A DNA stretch of 64,000 nucleotides, taken from the NCBI RefSeq assembly GCF_000340885.1, contig NC_020291.1:2851001-2915000 (forward strand). Direction: 5' to 3'. A program made the position numbers and the translations under genes. Shown one piece after another: positions 23,324 through 34,416 of this stretch. The DNA comes from Clostridium saccharoperbutylacetonicum N1-4(HMT). GTDB lineage: Bacteria > Bacillota > Clostridia > Clostridiales > Clostridiaceae. Each line of letters opens with the position of its first letter. Positions within the stretch are counted from its first letter, which is position 1. Below the pieces are notes generated by a model. The model searched no databases. It saw only the letters and a list, made by a program, of their open reading frames with translations, and had not been told where the DNA came from.

Positions 23324-25702
23324 ATGAAAGTACCATATAATTGGCTTAAAGATTATGTTGATATAAATGTTAGTCCTAAGGAATTAGGAGATAAATTAAC
23401 TTTAACTGGATCACAACTAGAGGAACTTATTGTTCAAGGGGATGTAATTCAAAATGTAGTTACTGGAAAAATCACTAAAATTGAAAAACATCCTGATGCA
23501 GATAAATTAAGTATATGTCAAGTTGATATAGTCAGTGAAGAAATTCAAATAGTTACAGCAGCTACAAATATGAAGGAGCAAGATGTTGTGCCAGTTGCTC
23601 TTCACGGATCAACCCTTGCTGATGGAACCAAGATAAAGAAAGGTAAACTTAGAGGAGTAGCGTCTAATGGTATGTTTTGTTCAGAAGAAGAATTAGGAAC
23701 AGCAGGAGATAAACCAGTACATGGTTTAATGATTTTACCTACAGATACTAAGCTTGGAGTGGATATTAAAGAAATTTTAGGCCTAAATAAAGCTATCTTA
23801 GATTTTGAAATTACTTCAAATAGACCTGATTGCTTAAGCATGGTTGGAATGGCAAGGGAAACGGCTGCAGCTCTTAGAACAACTTATAAAATGCCAAGTT
23901 TAGAATATGAAGTTAAGAATTCAAAAAATATAAATGAAGAATTGAATGTTGAAGTTAAAGATTCTCTTTGCAACAGATATATGGCAAGAGCAATTAAAAA
24001 TGTTAAAGTAGAGCCTTCCCCAGGCTGGATGCAGGAAAGGCTTCTTGAAGCAGGTGTAAGACCAATAAACAACATAGTTGATATAACAAACTTTGTTATG
24101 CTTGAGATTGGTGAACCAATGCATGCTTTTGATAGAAGAGAGATTACTACTAATAAAATAGTTATAGAAAGAGCAAAAGCAGGTGAAAAATTCACTACTT
24201 TAGATGAAGTAGAAAGACAGCTAGATGATTCTATGCTTTGTATTAAAGATGGTGATAATACTATAGGTCTTGCTGGAATAATGGGTGGATTAAACTCAGA
24301 AATAAAAGAAGATACAATTGAAGTTGTTTTTGAATGTGCAAACTTTGATGGAACTAACATAAGAGTAAATTCGAAGAAATTAAATTTAAGAACAGAAGCT
24401 TCAGGAAGATTTGAAAAGGATATTGATCCAAACTTAGCAGAAGTTGCATTAAACAGAGCCTGCAGTTTAATTTGTGAATTAAATGCTGGTGAAGTTATGG
24501 AAGGAACAATTGATGTTTACAATAACAAAAAAGAAGTGTCAACAGTAACAGTTGATTCAAATTGGGTAAACAGCTTCCTTGGAACAGAACTTTCTAAAGA
24601 AGAAATGAAGAGATATTTGGACAGCGTTGATTTATTTACAGAAATTAATGGTGATAATTTAGTCGTAAAAGCACCAACCTTTAGAGTTGATATTGCAATT
24701 AGAGAAGATATAGCTGAAGAAATAGCAAGAATCTATGGATATGAAAAAATTCCTACAACAATTTTCAAGGTTTCTACAGAAAGAGAACCTAGATATAGAA
24801 AGGGCTTGCTAGATAACAGAGTAGTAATGCTTGCTACAGGAAGTGGATTAAATCAATCTATCAGTTACTCATTTGTATCTCCAAAGGTGTTTGATAAAAT
24901 CAATTTACCAGAAGATAGCGTGCTTAGAAATGTAGTCAAAATAAAGAATCCATTAGGAGAGGATTATAGTGTAATGAGAACCTCAACACTTCCTTCAATG
25001 ATGGAATCCCTAGGAAGAAATTACTCAAGAAATAATCCTTATGTTAGATTATTTGAAATGGGTAAAGTATATATTCCAAATGAAGAGGAAACTAAACTCC
25101 CTACTGAAAAAAATATATTAACTATAGGTATGTATGGAGAATGTGATTATTTAGATCTTAAGGGTGTTGTAGAAAATATAACTGATGGCCTTGGAATTAA
25201 AAATGTTAAATATGAAAGAGAAAGTGAAAATGTAAGTTACCATCCAGGAAAGACAGCAAAGATTGTTATTGGAAGAACAAATGCTGGAACTATTGGAGAA
25301 GTACATTTAGATGTATCAGAAAATTATGGTATTGATGTGCCATGTTATGTAGCTGAATTAGATTTAGATGTTTTATATGAAAGTGCAGACATGGATAAAA
25401 AATACAAAGCACTTCCAAAGTTCCCTGCAGTAACAAGAGATATTGCATTACTTGTTGATGACAGTCTTTTGGTTCAAGAAATTGATGATACAATAAAAAG
25501 AGCTGGTGGAAACTTAGTTGAAAAAGTAGAATTGTTTGATATATATAAAGGAAAGCAAATTCCAGAAGGCAAGAAGAGTATTGCTTATGCAATTTGGTAT
25601 AGAGATGAAAATAAAACTTTAACCGATAAAGATGTTAATAAGGTACATGAGAAAATATTGAAATCTTTAGAATATAAACTTGGAGCTACATTAAGAGATT
25701 AA
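23324..25702 (+). CDS. pheT: Phenylalanine-tRNA ligase beta subunit
   Basis: This encodes 792 aa, ATG 23324 behind AGGAGGAG. Domain order: N-terminal [13 protein letters not shown]-like tRNA-binding domain about 40-150 ([20 protein letters not shown]), B3/4 editing region, B5 domain about 405-480, class II-like core, and a C-terminal FDX-ACB anticodon-binding domain ([20 protein letters not shown]). It edits Tyr-tRNA-Phe and builds the tRNA-binding surface with PheS. It lies 211 bp after pheS, longer than usual, but no T-box or promoter interrupts the gap. Confidence 0.97.
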   Translation: MKVPYNWLKDYVDINVSPKELGDKLTLTGSQLEELIVQGDVIQNVVTGKITKIEKHPDADKLSICQVDIVSEEIQIVTAATNMKEQDVVPVALHGSTLADGTKIKKGKLRGVASNGMFCSEEELGTAGDKPVHGLMILPTDTKLGVDIKEILGLNKAILDFEITSNRPDCLSMVGMARETAAALRTTYKMPSLEYEVKNSKNINEELNVEVKDSLCNRYMARAIKNVKVEPSPGWMQERLLEAGVRPINNIVDITNFVMLEIGEPMHAFDRREITTNKIVIERAKAGEKFTTLDEVERQLDDSMLCIKDGDNTIGLAGIMGGLNSEIKEDTIEVVFECANFDGTNIRVNSKKLNLRTEASGRFEKDIDPNLAEVALNRACSLICELNAGEVMEGTIDVYNNKKEVSTVTVDSNWVNSFLGTELSKEEMKRYLDSVDLFTEINGDNLVVKAPTFRVDIAIREDIAEEIARIYGYEKIPTTIFKVSTEREPRYRKGLLDNRVVMLATGSGLNQSISYSFVSPKVFDKINLPEDSVLRNVVKIKNPLGEDYSVMRTSTLPSMMESLGRNYSRNNPYVRLFEMGKVYIPNEEETKLPTEKNILTIGMYGECDYLDLKGVVENITDGLGIKNVKYERESENVSYHPGKTAKIVIGRTNAGTIGEVHLDVSENYGIDVPCYVAELDLDVLYESADMDKKYKALPKFPAVTRDIALLVDDSLLVQEIDDTIKRAGGNLVEKVELFDIYKGKQIPEGKKSIAYAIWYRDENKTLTDKDVNKVHEKILKSLEYKLGATLRD

Positions 25703-25718
25703 TAATTTTTAGCTTAAA

Positions 25719-25763
25719 TCAGGTGAATATTTGTTTTTTAACAAATATTCACCTGATTTTTTT
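25719..25763 (+). terminator. pheST terminator
   Basis: A 17-bp perfect stem, TCAGGTGAATATTTGTT (25719-25735) with its complement at 25740-25756, followed by T7. Confidence 0.95.
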
Positions 25764-25853
25764 GAGCATTTTTAAGAAAAATTTCTAAAAATAAAAAAAA
25801 TATAAGCTTAAAAGAAGGAAAAATCACATTTATATAGAATAAATATACATAAA

Positions 25854-25885
25854 GTGGTTGAAAGTGGAGCGAAGTGGGTTAAAAT
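25854..25885 (+). promoter_or_regulatory. mra promoter with MraZ-binding repeats
   Basis: GTGGT (25854), GTGGA (25864) and GTGGG (25874) repeat with exact 10-bp spacing, the TGGGN-type pattern bound by MraZ. They overlap TTGAAA (25858-25863), a 16-bp spacer and TAAAAT (25880-25885), so MraZ would repress its own operon. Confidence 0.75.
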
Positions 25886-25921
25886 AGAGTATAGAATTAA
25901 TTTTTTAAGTGGGAGCTGAGA

Positions 25922-26353
25922 ATGATGTTTATAGGAGAGTATCAACATGCGTTAGATCCTAAAAATAGAATAATTGTTCCGGCCAAGCTTAGAGAGGGCC
26001 TTGGAAATAGATTTGTTATTACCAAAGGTCTTGATGGATGTTTGTATGCATATCCACTTCAAGAATGGGAAATATTAGAAAACAAGCTAAAAACTTTGCC
26101 TTTAACAAACAAGGATGCAAGGTCTTTTGTAAGGTTCTTCTTTTCTGGGGCTTGTGAGGTTGAGTTAGATAAGCAAGGAAGAGGGCTAATTCCACAAAAT
26201 TTAAAGGAATATGCAGGAATAGAAAAGGACATAGTAAGTATTGGGGTATTATCTAGGGTAGAAATATGGAGTAAAGAAAAGTGGAGCGATTATAATGAGT
26301 CAAATATTGATTTTGACTCAATAGCAGAAAAAATGAATGATTTAGGAATATAA
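25922..26353 (+). CDS. mraZ: Transcriptional regulator MraZ
   Basis: This encodes 143 aa (or 142 from ATG 25925; both lie after GGGAG). Two AbrB-like swapped-hairpin repeats are visible: [20 protein letters not shown] and [20 protein letters not shown]. It forms ring-shaped oligomers that bind the repeats in its own promoter and tunes the division/cell-wall operon. It is the first gene of that cluster. Confidence 0.95.
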   Translation: MMFIGEYQHALDPKNRIIVPAKLREGLGNRFVITKGLDGCLYAYPLQEWEILENKLKTLPLTNKDARSFVRFFFSGACEVELDKQGRGLIPQNLKEYAGIEKDIVSIGVLSRVEIWSKEKWSDYNESNIDFDSIAEKMNDLGI

Positions 26354-26365
26354 GGAGTTTTTAGT

Positions 26366-27298
26366 ATGGAATTTAAACATGTTTCGGTATTATTAAATGA
26401 ATGTATTGATGCACTGAACATAAAAGCTGATGGGATTTATGTTGACGGTACATTAGGTGGAGCAGGACATTCTTCTCATATAGTAAAGCATCTATCAAAG
26501 GATGGAATGCTTATTGGAATAGATCAAGATAAAGATGCTTTAGCTGCAGCTAAAGAAAGATTAAAAGATTATAGCAATGTAAAATTTGTTCACGATAATT
26601 TTTCTAATATAGATAGTATTTTAAATGAACTAGATTTAGAAGGAGTAGATGGAATTCTTATGGACCTTGGGGTCTCATCATATCAACTGGATGAAGCTTC
26701 TAGAGGCTTTAGTTATATGCAGGATGCTCCTTTAGACATGAGGATGAATAGAGATAATGATTTTTCAGCATATGATATTGTAAATAAATATAGTGAAGAA
26801 GAGTTGTCTAAGATTATTAAAGATTATGGAGAAGAAAGGTTTGCTAAAAGAATAGCAAATTTTATAGTGAACAGAAGAGCTGAAAAGCCTATAGAAACAA
26901 CTTTAGAATTAGTAGACATAATTAAAGCTGCAATTCCAGCAAAGATGAGAAGAGATGGACCACATCCAGCGAAAAGAACTTTTCAAGCTATTAGGATTGA
27001 GGTTAATTCTGAACTTAAGATATTAAATAAAACAATTGAAGATGGGGTTAACAAATTAAATAAAGGTGGAAGAATGGCAATTATTACATTTCATTCATTA
27101 GAAGATAGAATTGTAAAATTAAAATTTAGAGAATTAGAGAATCCTTGTAATTGCCCTAAAGAATTTCCAGTTTGTATTTGTGGAAAAGTGCCAACGGTTA
27201 AGACGATTTCAAAAAAAGGAATTGCTCCAACTGATAAAGAAATTGAAGAAAATCCAAGAAGTAGAAGTGCTAAGCTTAGAGTTATTGAAAAATTATAA
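26366..27298 (+). CDS. rsmH: 16S rRNA m4C1402 methyltransferase RsmH
   Basis: This encodes 310 aa, 12 bp after mraZ with AAGGAG. The SAM-binding start [37 protein letters not shown] and [17 protein letters not shown] are family signatures. Near the C-terminus a cysteine group ([14 protein letters not shown]) is as usual for the family. It methylates N4 of C1402 in the ribosomal decoding site. Formerly mraW. Confidence 0.97.
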   Translation: MEFKHVSVLLNECIDALNIKADGIYVDGTLGGAGHSSHIVKHLSKDGMLIGIDQDKDALAAAKERLKDYSNVKFVHDNFSNIDSILNELDLEGVDGILMDLGVSSYQLDEASRGFSYMQDAPLDMRMNRDNDFSAYDIVNKYSEEELSKIIKDYGEERFAKRIANFIVNRRAEKPIETTLELVDIIKAAIPAKMRRDGPHPAKRTFQAIRIEVNSELKILNKTIEDGVNKLNKGGRMAIITFHSLEDRIVKLKFRELENPCNCPKEFPVCICGKVPTVKTISKKGIAPTDKEIEENPRSRSAKLRVIEKL

Positions 27299-27335
27299 TT
27301 AATATTATGTTATAAATGATAGGGATGTGAATAAA

Positions 27336-27836
27336 TTGGCGAGAAGAGAATATGATTATATTAAGGGGAATACAGTATTAGCACCAGAAAGAAAAAGAAG
27401 AGTACGTAAGCCGGACGAAAAATATAAACAGATTAAAAGAAGAGTAAAGAAAGAGGCATTATTAAGAAATCAAAGAAAAAACGATAGAAAATACTTAGTG
27501 ACAGTAGCAGTAGTAATATTTGCTTTAGGGGTTGCTACAATTTCAGGAGATAATAAAGTTTATTCAATGCAAAAAAGAGTTAGTGATATGAATAGTCAAA
27601 TTAAGCAGGCTCAAGAAAAAAATGATGCATTGAATGTAGGTATACTAAAATTTTCTTCGTTAAATAACATTGAAAAAAAAGCTGAAGGTAATTTGGGTAT
27701 GTATGTACCTAAAAAAGAAGAAATAGTTAAAGTTGATTTCTCAGATAATTATTTTGCGGGTATTGAATCAAATGGTGTCAGTCAAAATACTAAAGAGAAT
27801 AGCATATTTTCAAAACTAATAAATCTTATAAAATAG
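27336..27836 (+). CDS. ftsL: Cell division protein FtsL
   Basis: This encodes 166 aa. TTG 27336 is preferred since AGGGATG is properly spaced; GTG 27327 is too close to it. A long basic cytoplasmic tail (KRRVRKPDEKYKQIKRRVKK) precedes one transmembrane helix (YLVTVAVVIFALGVATI) and an extracellular coiled coil (VYSMQKRVSDMNSQIKQAQE) ending at a short variable tail. Size, topology and the position between rsmH and a class B PBP support FtsL, a partner of FtsQ and DivIC/FtsB in the divisome. Confidence 0.85.
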   Translation: MARREYDYIKGNTVLAPERKRRVRKPDEKYKQIKRRVKKEALLRNQRKNDRKYLVTVAVVIFALGVATISGDNKVYSMQKRVSDMNSQIKQAQEKNDALNVGILKFSSLNNIEKKAEGNLGMYVPKKEEIVKVDFSDNYFAGIESNGVSQNTKENSIFSKLINLIK

Positions 27837-27923
27837 TGTGAAATTATAGCATAAATAATTAATCAAAAATTATTAGGGATAGATATAACTTAATAAAAGT
27901 AAGGTCCATGGGGGAAATGGGTA

Positions 27924-30188
27924 TTGAGAAGGGAAAATTATAAAGATAGGTCAAAAATGCGACAGAGGATGAGCTTAGTTGCTTTTGCTTTGACTTTTGT
28001 GTTTTCCATACTGATTCTTAGACTTTCATATATAATGATAGTTAAAAGGTCAGATTATGCAGCAAGAGCAGAAGAACAATGGACAAGTGAAGTTAAGATT
28101 GACGCAAGAAGAGGAAGAATATTAGATAGAAATGGTAAAGAACTCGCAGTTTCTGCTAATGTTTATAGAGTGGATTTTGATTTGACATCTATCAGAAATT
28201 ATTTAAAAAGATCCTTAAAAGAAATACCAGCCAAGGAACTTGAACATATGAAAAGTGTGGGGATTCCTGTGCCAACAGGAAATGAAGGGTTAAAGAACGA
28301 TGATATTGCACCTGCGATAGCAAAAGCATTAGATGTAGAGGTTTCAGTAATAAAAGATAAACTTGAAACTAAACTTAAAAATGGAGAACCTGCTGGAGCA
28401 GCAATAGTAAAAAGAAGAGTAGAAAAAGATATAGCTGATAAAGTGAAGGAACTAAATATTAGCGGTGTAATTGTTTCTCCTGATACAAAGAGATACTATC
28501 CAAATGGAAATTTTTTAGCACACGTATTGGGAAGTACTAATACAGATAATAAAGGATTAACTGGTATAGAACTTCAATATAATTCATATTTAGCAGGAAT
28601 TCCTGGTATGAAAGTAGCAGAACTTACTAAGAATAATATGGATTATCCATATACAATATCTCAGTTTACTTCACCTGTAAATGGTAAAGATATAACTCTT
28701 ACAATTGATGAAAATATCCAAAAATTCGCTGAAAAAGCAGCACAGCAAGCATTTGAAGATACTGAAGCTAAAGCTGTATCTATATTAGTTATGGATCCTA
28801 AGACAGGAGAAGTATTAGCAATGGTTAATAAGCCTGATTTTGATCCTAACAATCCATATCAAGGTGCAGACAAATTTGATGGAGCAAATAGTGGAGAAAA
28901 ATTACAAAAAATGTGGAGAAATCGATTGGTTAATGATACATTTGAACCTGGATCAATATTTAAAGTAATTACAGCCATTACTGGTTTAGAGGAAAATGTG
29001 GTTAATAAAGATACAGATTTTCAATGTAATGGATCATTATCAGTAGGAGGAATTAATCCAAAGTGTTGGAAAGCTGGCGGGCATGGAGCACAAAAGTTTC
29101 CAGATATAATTCAAAATTCATGTAATGTAGGTTTTATGAAATTAGGTGCAATGATTGGTAAAGACAAGTTATGTGAATACATTAATAAATTTGGATTTGG
29201 ACAAGCAAGTGGCATTGATTTACCAGGTGAAGCTAAGGGAATCGTGAAGGCAGTTAATAAGGTCTCAGAGGCAGATCTTGCAACAATTGCTTTTGGACAA
29301 ACAAACACTGTTAATTCAGTTCAATATATGACTGCTTTTAATGCTGTTGCAAATGGGGGGACATTAATTCAGCCTCATGTAATGAAGGAAATAACACATA
29401 ATGACGACAATAATGCAAGTATAGTAGATGATTCCTTTAAACCTAAAACCACAACTGTAGCAAGTAAAGAAAAGACTGCAGAGCTTAGATCTTACCTTGA
29501 ACGAGTTGTTACAGGTGGATCTGGCACAGGAACTTTTATAGAAGGATATCATATTGGTGGTAAAACAGGAACAGCACAAAAAGTAGTAAATGGTGTATAT
29601 GGAGATGGTAAATATATATCTTCATTTGTTGGGATGGCTCCTGTAGATGATCCTAAAGTTACAATCATGGTAACTATTGATGAACCAACTAAAAATGGGG
29701 CATATTATGCAGCTCAAGTAGCAGTGCCACCAGCAAAAACATTATTTTTAGATATTTTTAATTATCTAAATAGTAAATTTTCAGATGAAAATTTAGGACA
29801 GATCACTAGGGATGTAACAATACCTGAAGTTAGAAATATGAAAGTTGCTGATGCAAAAAAAGTATTAAAAGATGCTAAGCTAGACTTTAATATTGAAGGG
29901 GATGGAGAAAACATTACAGGTATAACACCATATCCAGGCTATTCTGTAAAAGAAGGGTCAAAAATAAATCTTTACACAAATAGTGAAGGGACTTATAATA
30001 ATAATGTTGTAATGCCAGATGTTAGAGGATATTCAAAGGAAGATGCTTCTGCTTTATTAAAAAATATTGGAATCGTGGCTACTTTTGAAGGTGATGGAGC
30101 AGTTTCGGAACAAGATATTTCCCAAGGGGAAGTTATAAGCAAAGGAAGCACTGTTAAATTAATCTTAAGTTCCGATTATAAAGATTAG
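27924..30188 (+). CDS. PASTA class B penicillin-binding protein, SpoVD-like (copy 1)
   Basis: This encodes 754 aa from TTG 27924. One N-terminal transmembrane helix, a dimerisation domain, then the transpeptidase: SIFK (Ser344, Lys347), SCN (399-401) and KTG (547-549). Two C-terminal PASTA domains begin at VTIPEVRNM and VVMPDVRGY. C381 and C400 lie +37 and +56 from the active serine, as I recall for the redox-controlled disulfide of B. subtilis SpoVD (Cys332/Cys351). This makes copy 1 the better spoVD candidate, acting in spore cortex synthesis. A homologous copy follows directly. Confidence 0.9.
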   Translation: MRRENYKDRSKMRQRMSLVAFALTFVFSILILRLSYIMIVKRSDYAARAEEQWTSEVKIDARRGRILDRNGKELAVSANVYRVDFDLTSIRNYLKRSLKEIPAKELEHMKSVGIPVPTGNEGLKNDDIAPAIAKALDVEVSVIKDKLETKLKNGEPAGAAIVKRRVEKDIADKVKELNISGVIVSPDTKRYYPNGNFLAHVLGSTNTDNKGLTGIELQYNSYLAGIPGMKVAELTKNNMDYPYTISQFTSPVNGKDITLTIDENIQKFAEKAAQQAFEDTEAKAVSILVMDPKTGEVLAMVNKPDFDPNNPYQGADKFDGANSGEKLQKMWRNRLVNDTFEPGSIFKVITAITGLEENVVNKDTDFQCNGSLSVGGINPKCWKAGGHGAQKFPDIIQNSCNVGFMKLGAMIGKDKLCEYINKFGFGQASGIDLPGEAKGIVKAVNKVSEADLATIAFGQTNTVNSVQYMTAFNAVANGGTLIQPHVMKEITHNDDNNASIVDDSFKPKTTTVASKEKTAELRSYLERVVTGGSGTGTFIEGYHIGGKTGTAQKVVNGVYGDGKYISSFVGMAPVDDPKVTIMVTIDEPTKNGAYYAAQVAVPPAKTLFLDIFNYLNSKFSDENLGQITRDVTIPEVRNMKVADAKKVLKDAKLDFNIEGDGENITGITPYPGYSVKEGSKINLYTNSEGTYNNNVVMPDVRGYSKEDASALLKNIGIVATFEGDGAVSEQDISQGEVISKGSTVKLILSSDYKD

Positions 30189-30280
30189 ACAGGAACTAAT
30201 AAGAAAATTTTAAGCTTACTAAAGCTGAATATTTGTTTTGATGAAATAATTGAAGTTTGAATTGACGAAATATTAATAAC

Positions 30281-30316
30281 TAGCATGTGGGAATATTCAC
30301 ATGCTATATTTTTTAG
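30281..30316 (+). terminator. Hairpin/terminator after PBP copy 1
   Basis: TAGCATGTG (30281-30289) pairs with CACATGCTA (30298-30306), then TATTTTTTA. A near-identical hairpin follows copy 2, so it is part of the duplicated unit. Confidence 0.8.
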
Positions 30317-30393
30317 GGATAATATTAATGTTGAAAAATCTAAGGGTAGATTAGTAAAAAAATTAAAAATGAGATACGTGAGGGAAGAGAAAA

Positions 30394-32658
30394 TTGAAAA
30401 ATAATAATTATAAACGTAGAGATAAGCTAATGATGCGCAAAAGGATTACTGTTGCAGCTTTAATGTTAACATTTATTTTTGTAGTATTGATAATTAGACT
30501 TTCTTATATAATGATAGTAAAGAGGGCTGATTATGCAACAATGGCTGAAGAACAGTGGACTAGTGAGATGAAAATAGATGCAAAAAGGGGACAAATTCTT
30601 GATAGAAATGGTAAAGAGCTTGCAGTATCAATTAATGTTTATAGGGTCGATTTTGATTTGAAATCAATAAGGGATTATTTAAAAGAAGGGCCTGATAATT
30701 TATCGCTCAAGGAAAAGGAACAAAGAAATAGTGTGGGAATCCCAATTCCAGCAGGAAAAGAAGGTATAAAAACAAGTGATATTGCACCAGTAATTGCAAA
30801 GGCGTTAGATATGGATGCTTCAAAAATAAAAGAAATTTTAGAGACTAAGCTTCCAAGTGGCGAGGATGCAACCTTTGCGACAGTTGCTAGAAGAATAGAA
30901 AAAGATACAGCAGATAAAGTTAAGGCTCTTAATATAAATGGTATTTTAGTTACTACAGATACTAAGAGATATTATCCAAATAATAATTTTTTAGCAAATG
31001 TATTGGGAACTACCAATACTGATGGCAAAGGATTATCAGGAGTGGAACTCCAATATAATTCATATTTATCTGGAATTCCTGGAATGAGGATTGCAGAAGT
31101 GGATAAAAACAGTACTGATTTGCCATATGACATTTCACAGTTTACAGCACCTGTAAATGGTAAAGATGTAAAGCTAACTATAGATGAAAATATTCAAAGC
31201 TTTGCTGAAAAGGCAGCAGAACAGGCTTATATAAATAACAAGGCTAAGGCTGTATCTGTATTAGTTATGGATCCTAAAACGGGAGAAATTTTAGCTATGG
31301 TTGATAAACCGGATTTTGATCCCAATAAGCCATTTGAAGGAGCAGAAAAATTTGATGGCAAAGATAATAGTGAAAAAGTACAAAAGATGTGGCGAAATAG
31401 ATTGGTAAATGATACTTTTGAGCCTGGTTCAATATTTAAAGTATTTACTACTATATCTGGTTTAGAAAATAATGTAGTTAATAAAGATACGAAATTTGCA
31501 GATAATGGATCAATATCAGTAGGTGGAATTACAGTAAAGGACGCTGAAGAGGGCCTTGGAACTCAAAATTTACTTCAAATTTTACAAAATTCATCTAATG
31601 TAGGGTATGTAATGTTAGGTAAAATGCTAGGAAAAGAAAAATTGTTTGAAACTATTGATAAATTTGGATTTGGTAAAGTTAGTGGAGTTGATTTACCTGG
31701 CGAAGCTCCTGGTATTGTTAAACCAGTTAATAAGATGTCTGAGGCAGATCTTGCAACAATATCGTTTGGACAAACTAATACAGTAAACTCAGTTCAATAT
31801 ATGGCTGCATTTAATGCCATTGCGAATGGAGGAACCTTAATTCAACCCCATATAATGAAGGAAGTTACTCATGGGGATGAAAATAATGTTAGTATTGTAG
31901 ATGAAACCTTTAAACCTAAGACTTCAACAGTTGCAAGTTCGGAAAAGACAGCAGAACTTAGAAGTTATCTTGAAGCAGTTGTAACTGGAGGATCAGGGGC
32001 AGGAACCTTTATTGAAGGGTATCATGTAGGTGGAAAGACTGGAACAGCTGAAAAAGTAGTTGACGGTAAATATGGAGAAGGTAAATACATATCTTCCTTT
32101 GTTGGAATGGCTCCAGCAAATGATCCTAAAGTCACTATAATGATAACTGTGGATGAACCAAGTAATGGTGAATATTATGCAGCCCAAGTTGCAGTTCCTT
32201 ATGCAAAACCATTATTTTTAGATATCTTTAATTACTTAAACACAAAATTTACTGATGAAAAAGGTGAGAAAATCACTAAAGATGTTGTAATACCCGAAGT
32301 AAGAAATATGAAATTGGAAGATGCTAAAAAAGTGCTAAAAGATGCAAAATTAAACTTCAATCTTGATGGTAATGGCGATAAAATAGTAAGTATGAGTCCA
32401 TATCCTGGAAATACTGTTAAGGAAGATACTAAAATAAATCTTTACACTAGTGGTGATGCGACTTATAATAATAATGTTGTAATGCCAAATGTTAGGGGAT
32501 ATTCAAAGGATGATGCTGCTGCTTTATTGAAGGGACTTGGAATAACACCAAATTTTGAAGGCAATGGATCAGTATTATCTCAAGATATTTCAGAAGGTGA
32601 AAATATAACTAAAGGCATAACAGTTAAGTTGGTTTTAAATGCAGATTATAAGGATTAA
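30394..32658 (+). CDS. PASTA class B penicillin-binding protein, PBP2B/FtsI-like (copy 2)
   Basis: This encodes 754 aa from TTG 30394, and is similar to copy 1 along its whole length, including both PASTA domains (VVIPEVRNM, VVMPNVRGY). Catalytic motifs are intact: SIFK (Ser346, Lys349), SSN (400-402), KTG (548-550). The conserved CW...GHG loop of copy 1 is replaced by KDAEEGLGTQ and the SxN cysteine by serine, so it cannot form the copy 1 disulfide. It may be the vegetative septal transpeptidase. Which copy serves division and which sporulation needs expression data. Confidence 0.9.
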   Translation: MKNNNYKRRDKLMMRKRITVAALMLTFIFVVLIIRLSYIMIVKRADYATMAEEQWTSEMKIDAKRGQILDRNGKELAVSINVYRVDFDLKSIRDYLKEGPDNLSLKEKEQRNSVGIPIPAGKEGIKTSDIAPVIAKALDMDASKIKEILETKLPSGEDATFATVARRIEKDTADKVKALNINGILVTTDTKRYYPNNNFLANVLGTTNTDGKGLSGVELQYNSYLSGIPGMRIAEVDKNSTDLPYDISQFTAPVNGKDVKLTIDENIQSFAEKAAEQAYINNKAKAVSVLVMDPKTGEILAMVDKPDFDPNKPFEGAEKFDGKDNSEKVQKMWRNRLVNDTFEPGSIFKVFTTISGLENNVVNKDTKFADNGSISVGGITVKDAEEGLGTQNLLQILQNSSNVGYVMLGKMLGKEKLFETIDKFGFGKVSGVDLPGEAPGIVKPVNKMSEADLATISFGQTNTVNSVQYMAAFNAIANGGTLIQPHIMKEVTHGDENNVSIVDETFKPKTSTVASSEKTAELRSYLEAVVTGGSGAGTFIEGYHVGGKTGTAEKVVDGKYGEGKYISSFVGMAPANDPKVTIMITVDEPSNGEYYAAQVAVPYAKPLFLDIFNYLNTKFTDEKGEKITKDVVIPEVRNMKLEDAKKVLKDAKLNFNLDGNGDKIVSMSPYPGNTVKEDTKINLYTSGDATYNNNVVMPNVRGYSKDDAAALLKGLGITPNFEGNGSVLSQDISEGENITKGITVKLVLNADYKD

Positions 32659-32685
32659 ATCGAAATTAGATAAGTGATAAAGCAT

Positions 32686-32720
32686 TAGCATGTGAGAATG
32701 CTCGCATGCTATATTTTTAA
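32686..32720 (+). terminator. Hairpin/terminator after PBP copy 2
   Basis: TAGCATGTGAG (32686-32696) pairs with CTCGCATGCTA (32701-32711), then TATTTTT. Confidence 0.8.
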
Positions 32721-32809
32721 TATTGGTTTTGGAAAAAAATTCTACATTTTTGCCATGAGTAAAATTATGACAGTAATAATAAGATAAATTTAGTTGGGAG
32801 AGATTCAAT

Positions 32810-34273
32810 ATGAATTTTAAAAGTATTTTAGTGGGAATAGATTATGAACTGATTCAAGGTGAAATTGATGTAGAGATCAATAAAATAAACTATGATAGTA
32901 GAAAAATTAATCAGCTTGATGTTTTTGTGTGCGTTAAGGGATACGCAACCGATGGGCATAATTATATTAATAAAGCTTTAGAAAATGGAGCAAAGGTGAT
33001 TGTAGTCCAAGATAAAGTGGACATAGAAAACAAAGAAGTCACAATTATTAAATGTGAAGATACAAGAAAAGCTTTAGCATTATTAGGAGCAAATTATTAT
33101 GATAATCCTAGCAGTAAAATGAAAATCATTGGAATAACAGGAACTAATGGTAAAACTACTACTGCTTTTATGATAAAGAATATTTTAGAGGCAAACAATA
33201 AAAAAGTTGGTTTAATTGGAACTATTGCAAATTATATAGGAAGTGAAAAAATCCATACTGAAAGAACAACTCCTGAATCACTAGAATTACAAGAACTATT
33301 TTCAGACATGGTAAATAGAGGTGTAGAATATTGCGTTATGGAAGTTTCTTCACATTCTTTGGAATTAGATAGAGTATATGGAGTTAAATTTGAAGTTGGG
33401 ATATTTACCAATTTAACTAGAGATCATTTGGATTTTCATAAGACCTTTGAAAATTATTATAAGGCAAAATTTAAATTGTTTGAAAGAGCTGGAATAAAAA
33501 TTGTTAATATTGACGATAATTACGGAAGACAAGTAATTGAAGATTTAGAAAATTTAAAAGGAAAAGAAGTCTATACCTTTTCGGTAAATAGTAATTCTGA
33601 TTTTAAAGTTTTTGATGAAGAAATGGGAAGTAGAGAAATTAAGTTTAAGCTTAAACTTAAGAAAGAAGAACAATTTATTTTAAATATACCTGGTGAATAT
33701 AACATTTATAATGCTTTAGGAGCTATTATAGCATGCTATAAGTTAGATATACCAGAGGTTGCAATAAAAAATGGAATTGAAAGTGTTGTTGTTTTAGGAA
33801 GATGTGAAAGAGTAGCAAAGGAATATAATCTTCCATATGAAATAATTATAGATTATGCACATACTCCTGATGGCCTTGAAAATATATTAAAAACGGCTAA
33901 GGCTTTTACTAAAGGAAAATTAATATCTGTTTTTGGATGTGGTGGAGATAGAGATAAGGTTAAAAGACCTCAAATGGGAAAAATATCTACTGATATAGCA
34001 GATATTTCAATTATAACTTCAGATAATCCAAGAAGTGAGGAACCAGCAGAGATAATTAAGGATATTAAAGCAGGGGTTAATAAAGAAAATTATATAATAA
34101 TTGGAAATCGAAAAGAAGCAATAAAAAAAGCCATTACAATAGCTGATAAAGATGATGTTATTGTAATTGCAGGTAAGGGGCATGAAACTTATCAAATATT
34201 AAAAGATGAAACAATACATTTTGATGAAAGAGAAGTTGTAAAGGAAATACTTGATTCAGTTAACAAGTCATAA
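32810..34273 (+). CDS. murE: UDP-MurNAc-tripeptide synthetase MurE
   Basis: This encodes 487 aa, ATG 32810 after GGGAGAG. The ATP loop [11 protein letters not shown] is at about 110-120, [13 protein letters not shown] follows, and the specificity motif reads [10 protein letters not shown], the DNPR form that selects meso-diaminopimelate. The C-terminus has [11 protein letters not shown]. It adds the third stem-peptide residue in the cytoplasm. dapF, also in this window at 51.6 kb, supplies meso-DAP. Confidence 0.96.
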   Translation: MNFKSILVGIDYELIQGEIDVEINKINYDSRKINQLDVFVCVKGYATDGHNYINKALENGAKVIVVQDKVDIENKEVTIIKCEDTRKALALLGANYYDNPSSKMKIIGITGTNGKTTTAFMIKNILEANNKKVGLIGTIANYIGSEKIHTERTTPESLELQELFSDMVNRGVEYCVMEVSSHSLELDRVYGVKFEVGIFTNLTRDHLDFHKTFENYYKAKFKLFERAGIKIVNIDDNYGRQVIEDLENLKGKEVYTFSVNSNSDFKVFDEEMGSREIKFKLKLKKEEQFILNIPGEYNIYNALGAIIACYKLDIPEVAIKNGIESVVVLGRCERVAKEYNLPYEIIIDYAHTPDGLENILKTAKAFTKGKLISVFGCGGDRDKVKRPQMGKISTDIADISIITSDNPRSEEPAEIIKDIKAGVNKENYIIIGNRKEAIKKAITIADKDDVIVIAGKGHETYQILKDETIHFDEREVVKEILDSVNKS

Positions 34274-34350
34274 TTAATAGTAAAAGCTAAGTTTACTTAG
34301 AATATAGAATAATTTTTTATATAAACAAACTAAAAAGTGATAACTATAAA

Positions 34351-34405
34351 AAACTGTAAACTGCAAACACTTTCTCAACTGTAAATTGTAAACTGTTAAT
34401 TGACT
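34351..34405. repeat. 7-bp periodic repeat between murE and murF
   Basis: AACTGTAAACTGCAAACACT and on to GTAAATTGTAAACTGTTAATTG show 7-nt periodicity. Confidence 0.55.
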
Positions 34406-34416
34406 AAAAGGGGTGG

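Noticed and set aside
23884..24360. 158-aa minus-strand open frame inside pheT
   Set aside because: It is the antisense shadow of a certain gene, has serine/proline-rich low-quality composition and no RBS.
34351..34405. Possible CRISPR-like array in the murE-murF gap
   Set aside because: The periodicity is 7 bp with drifting units; there are no 25-40 bp repeats, spacers or cas genes.
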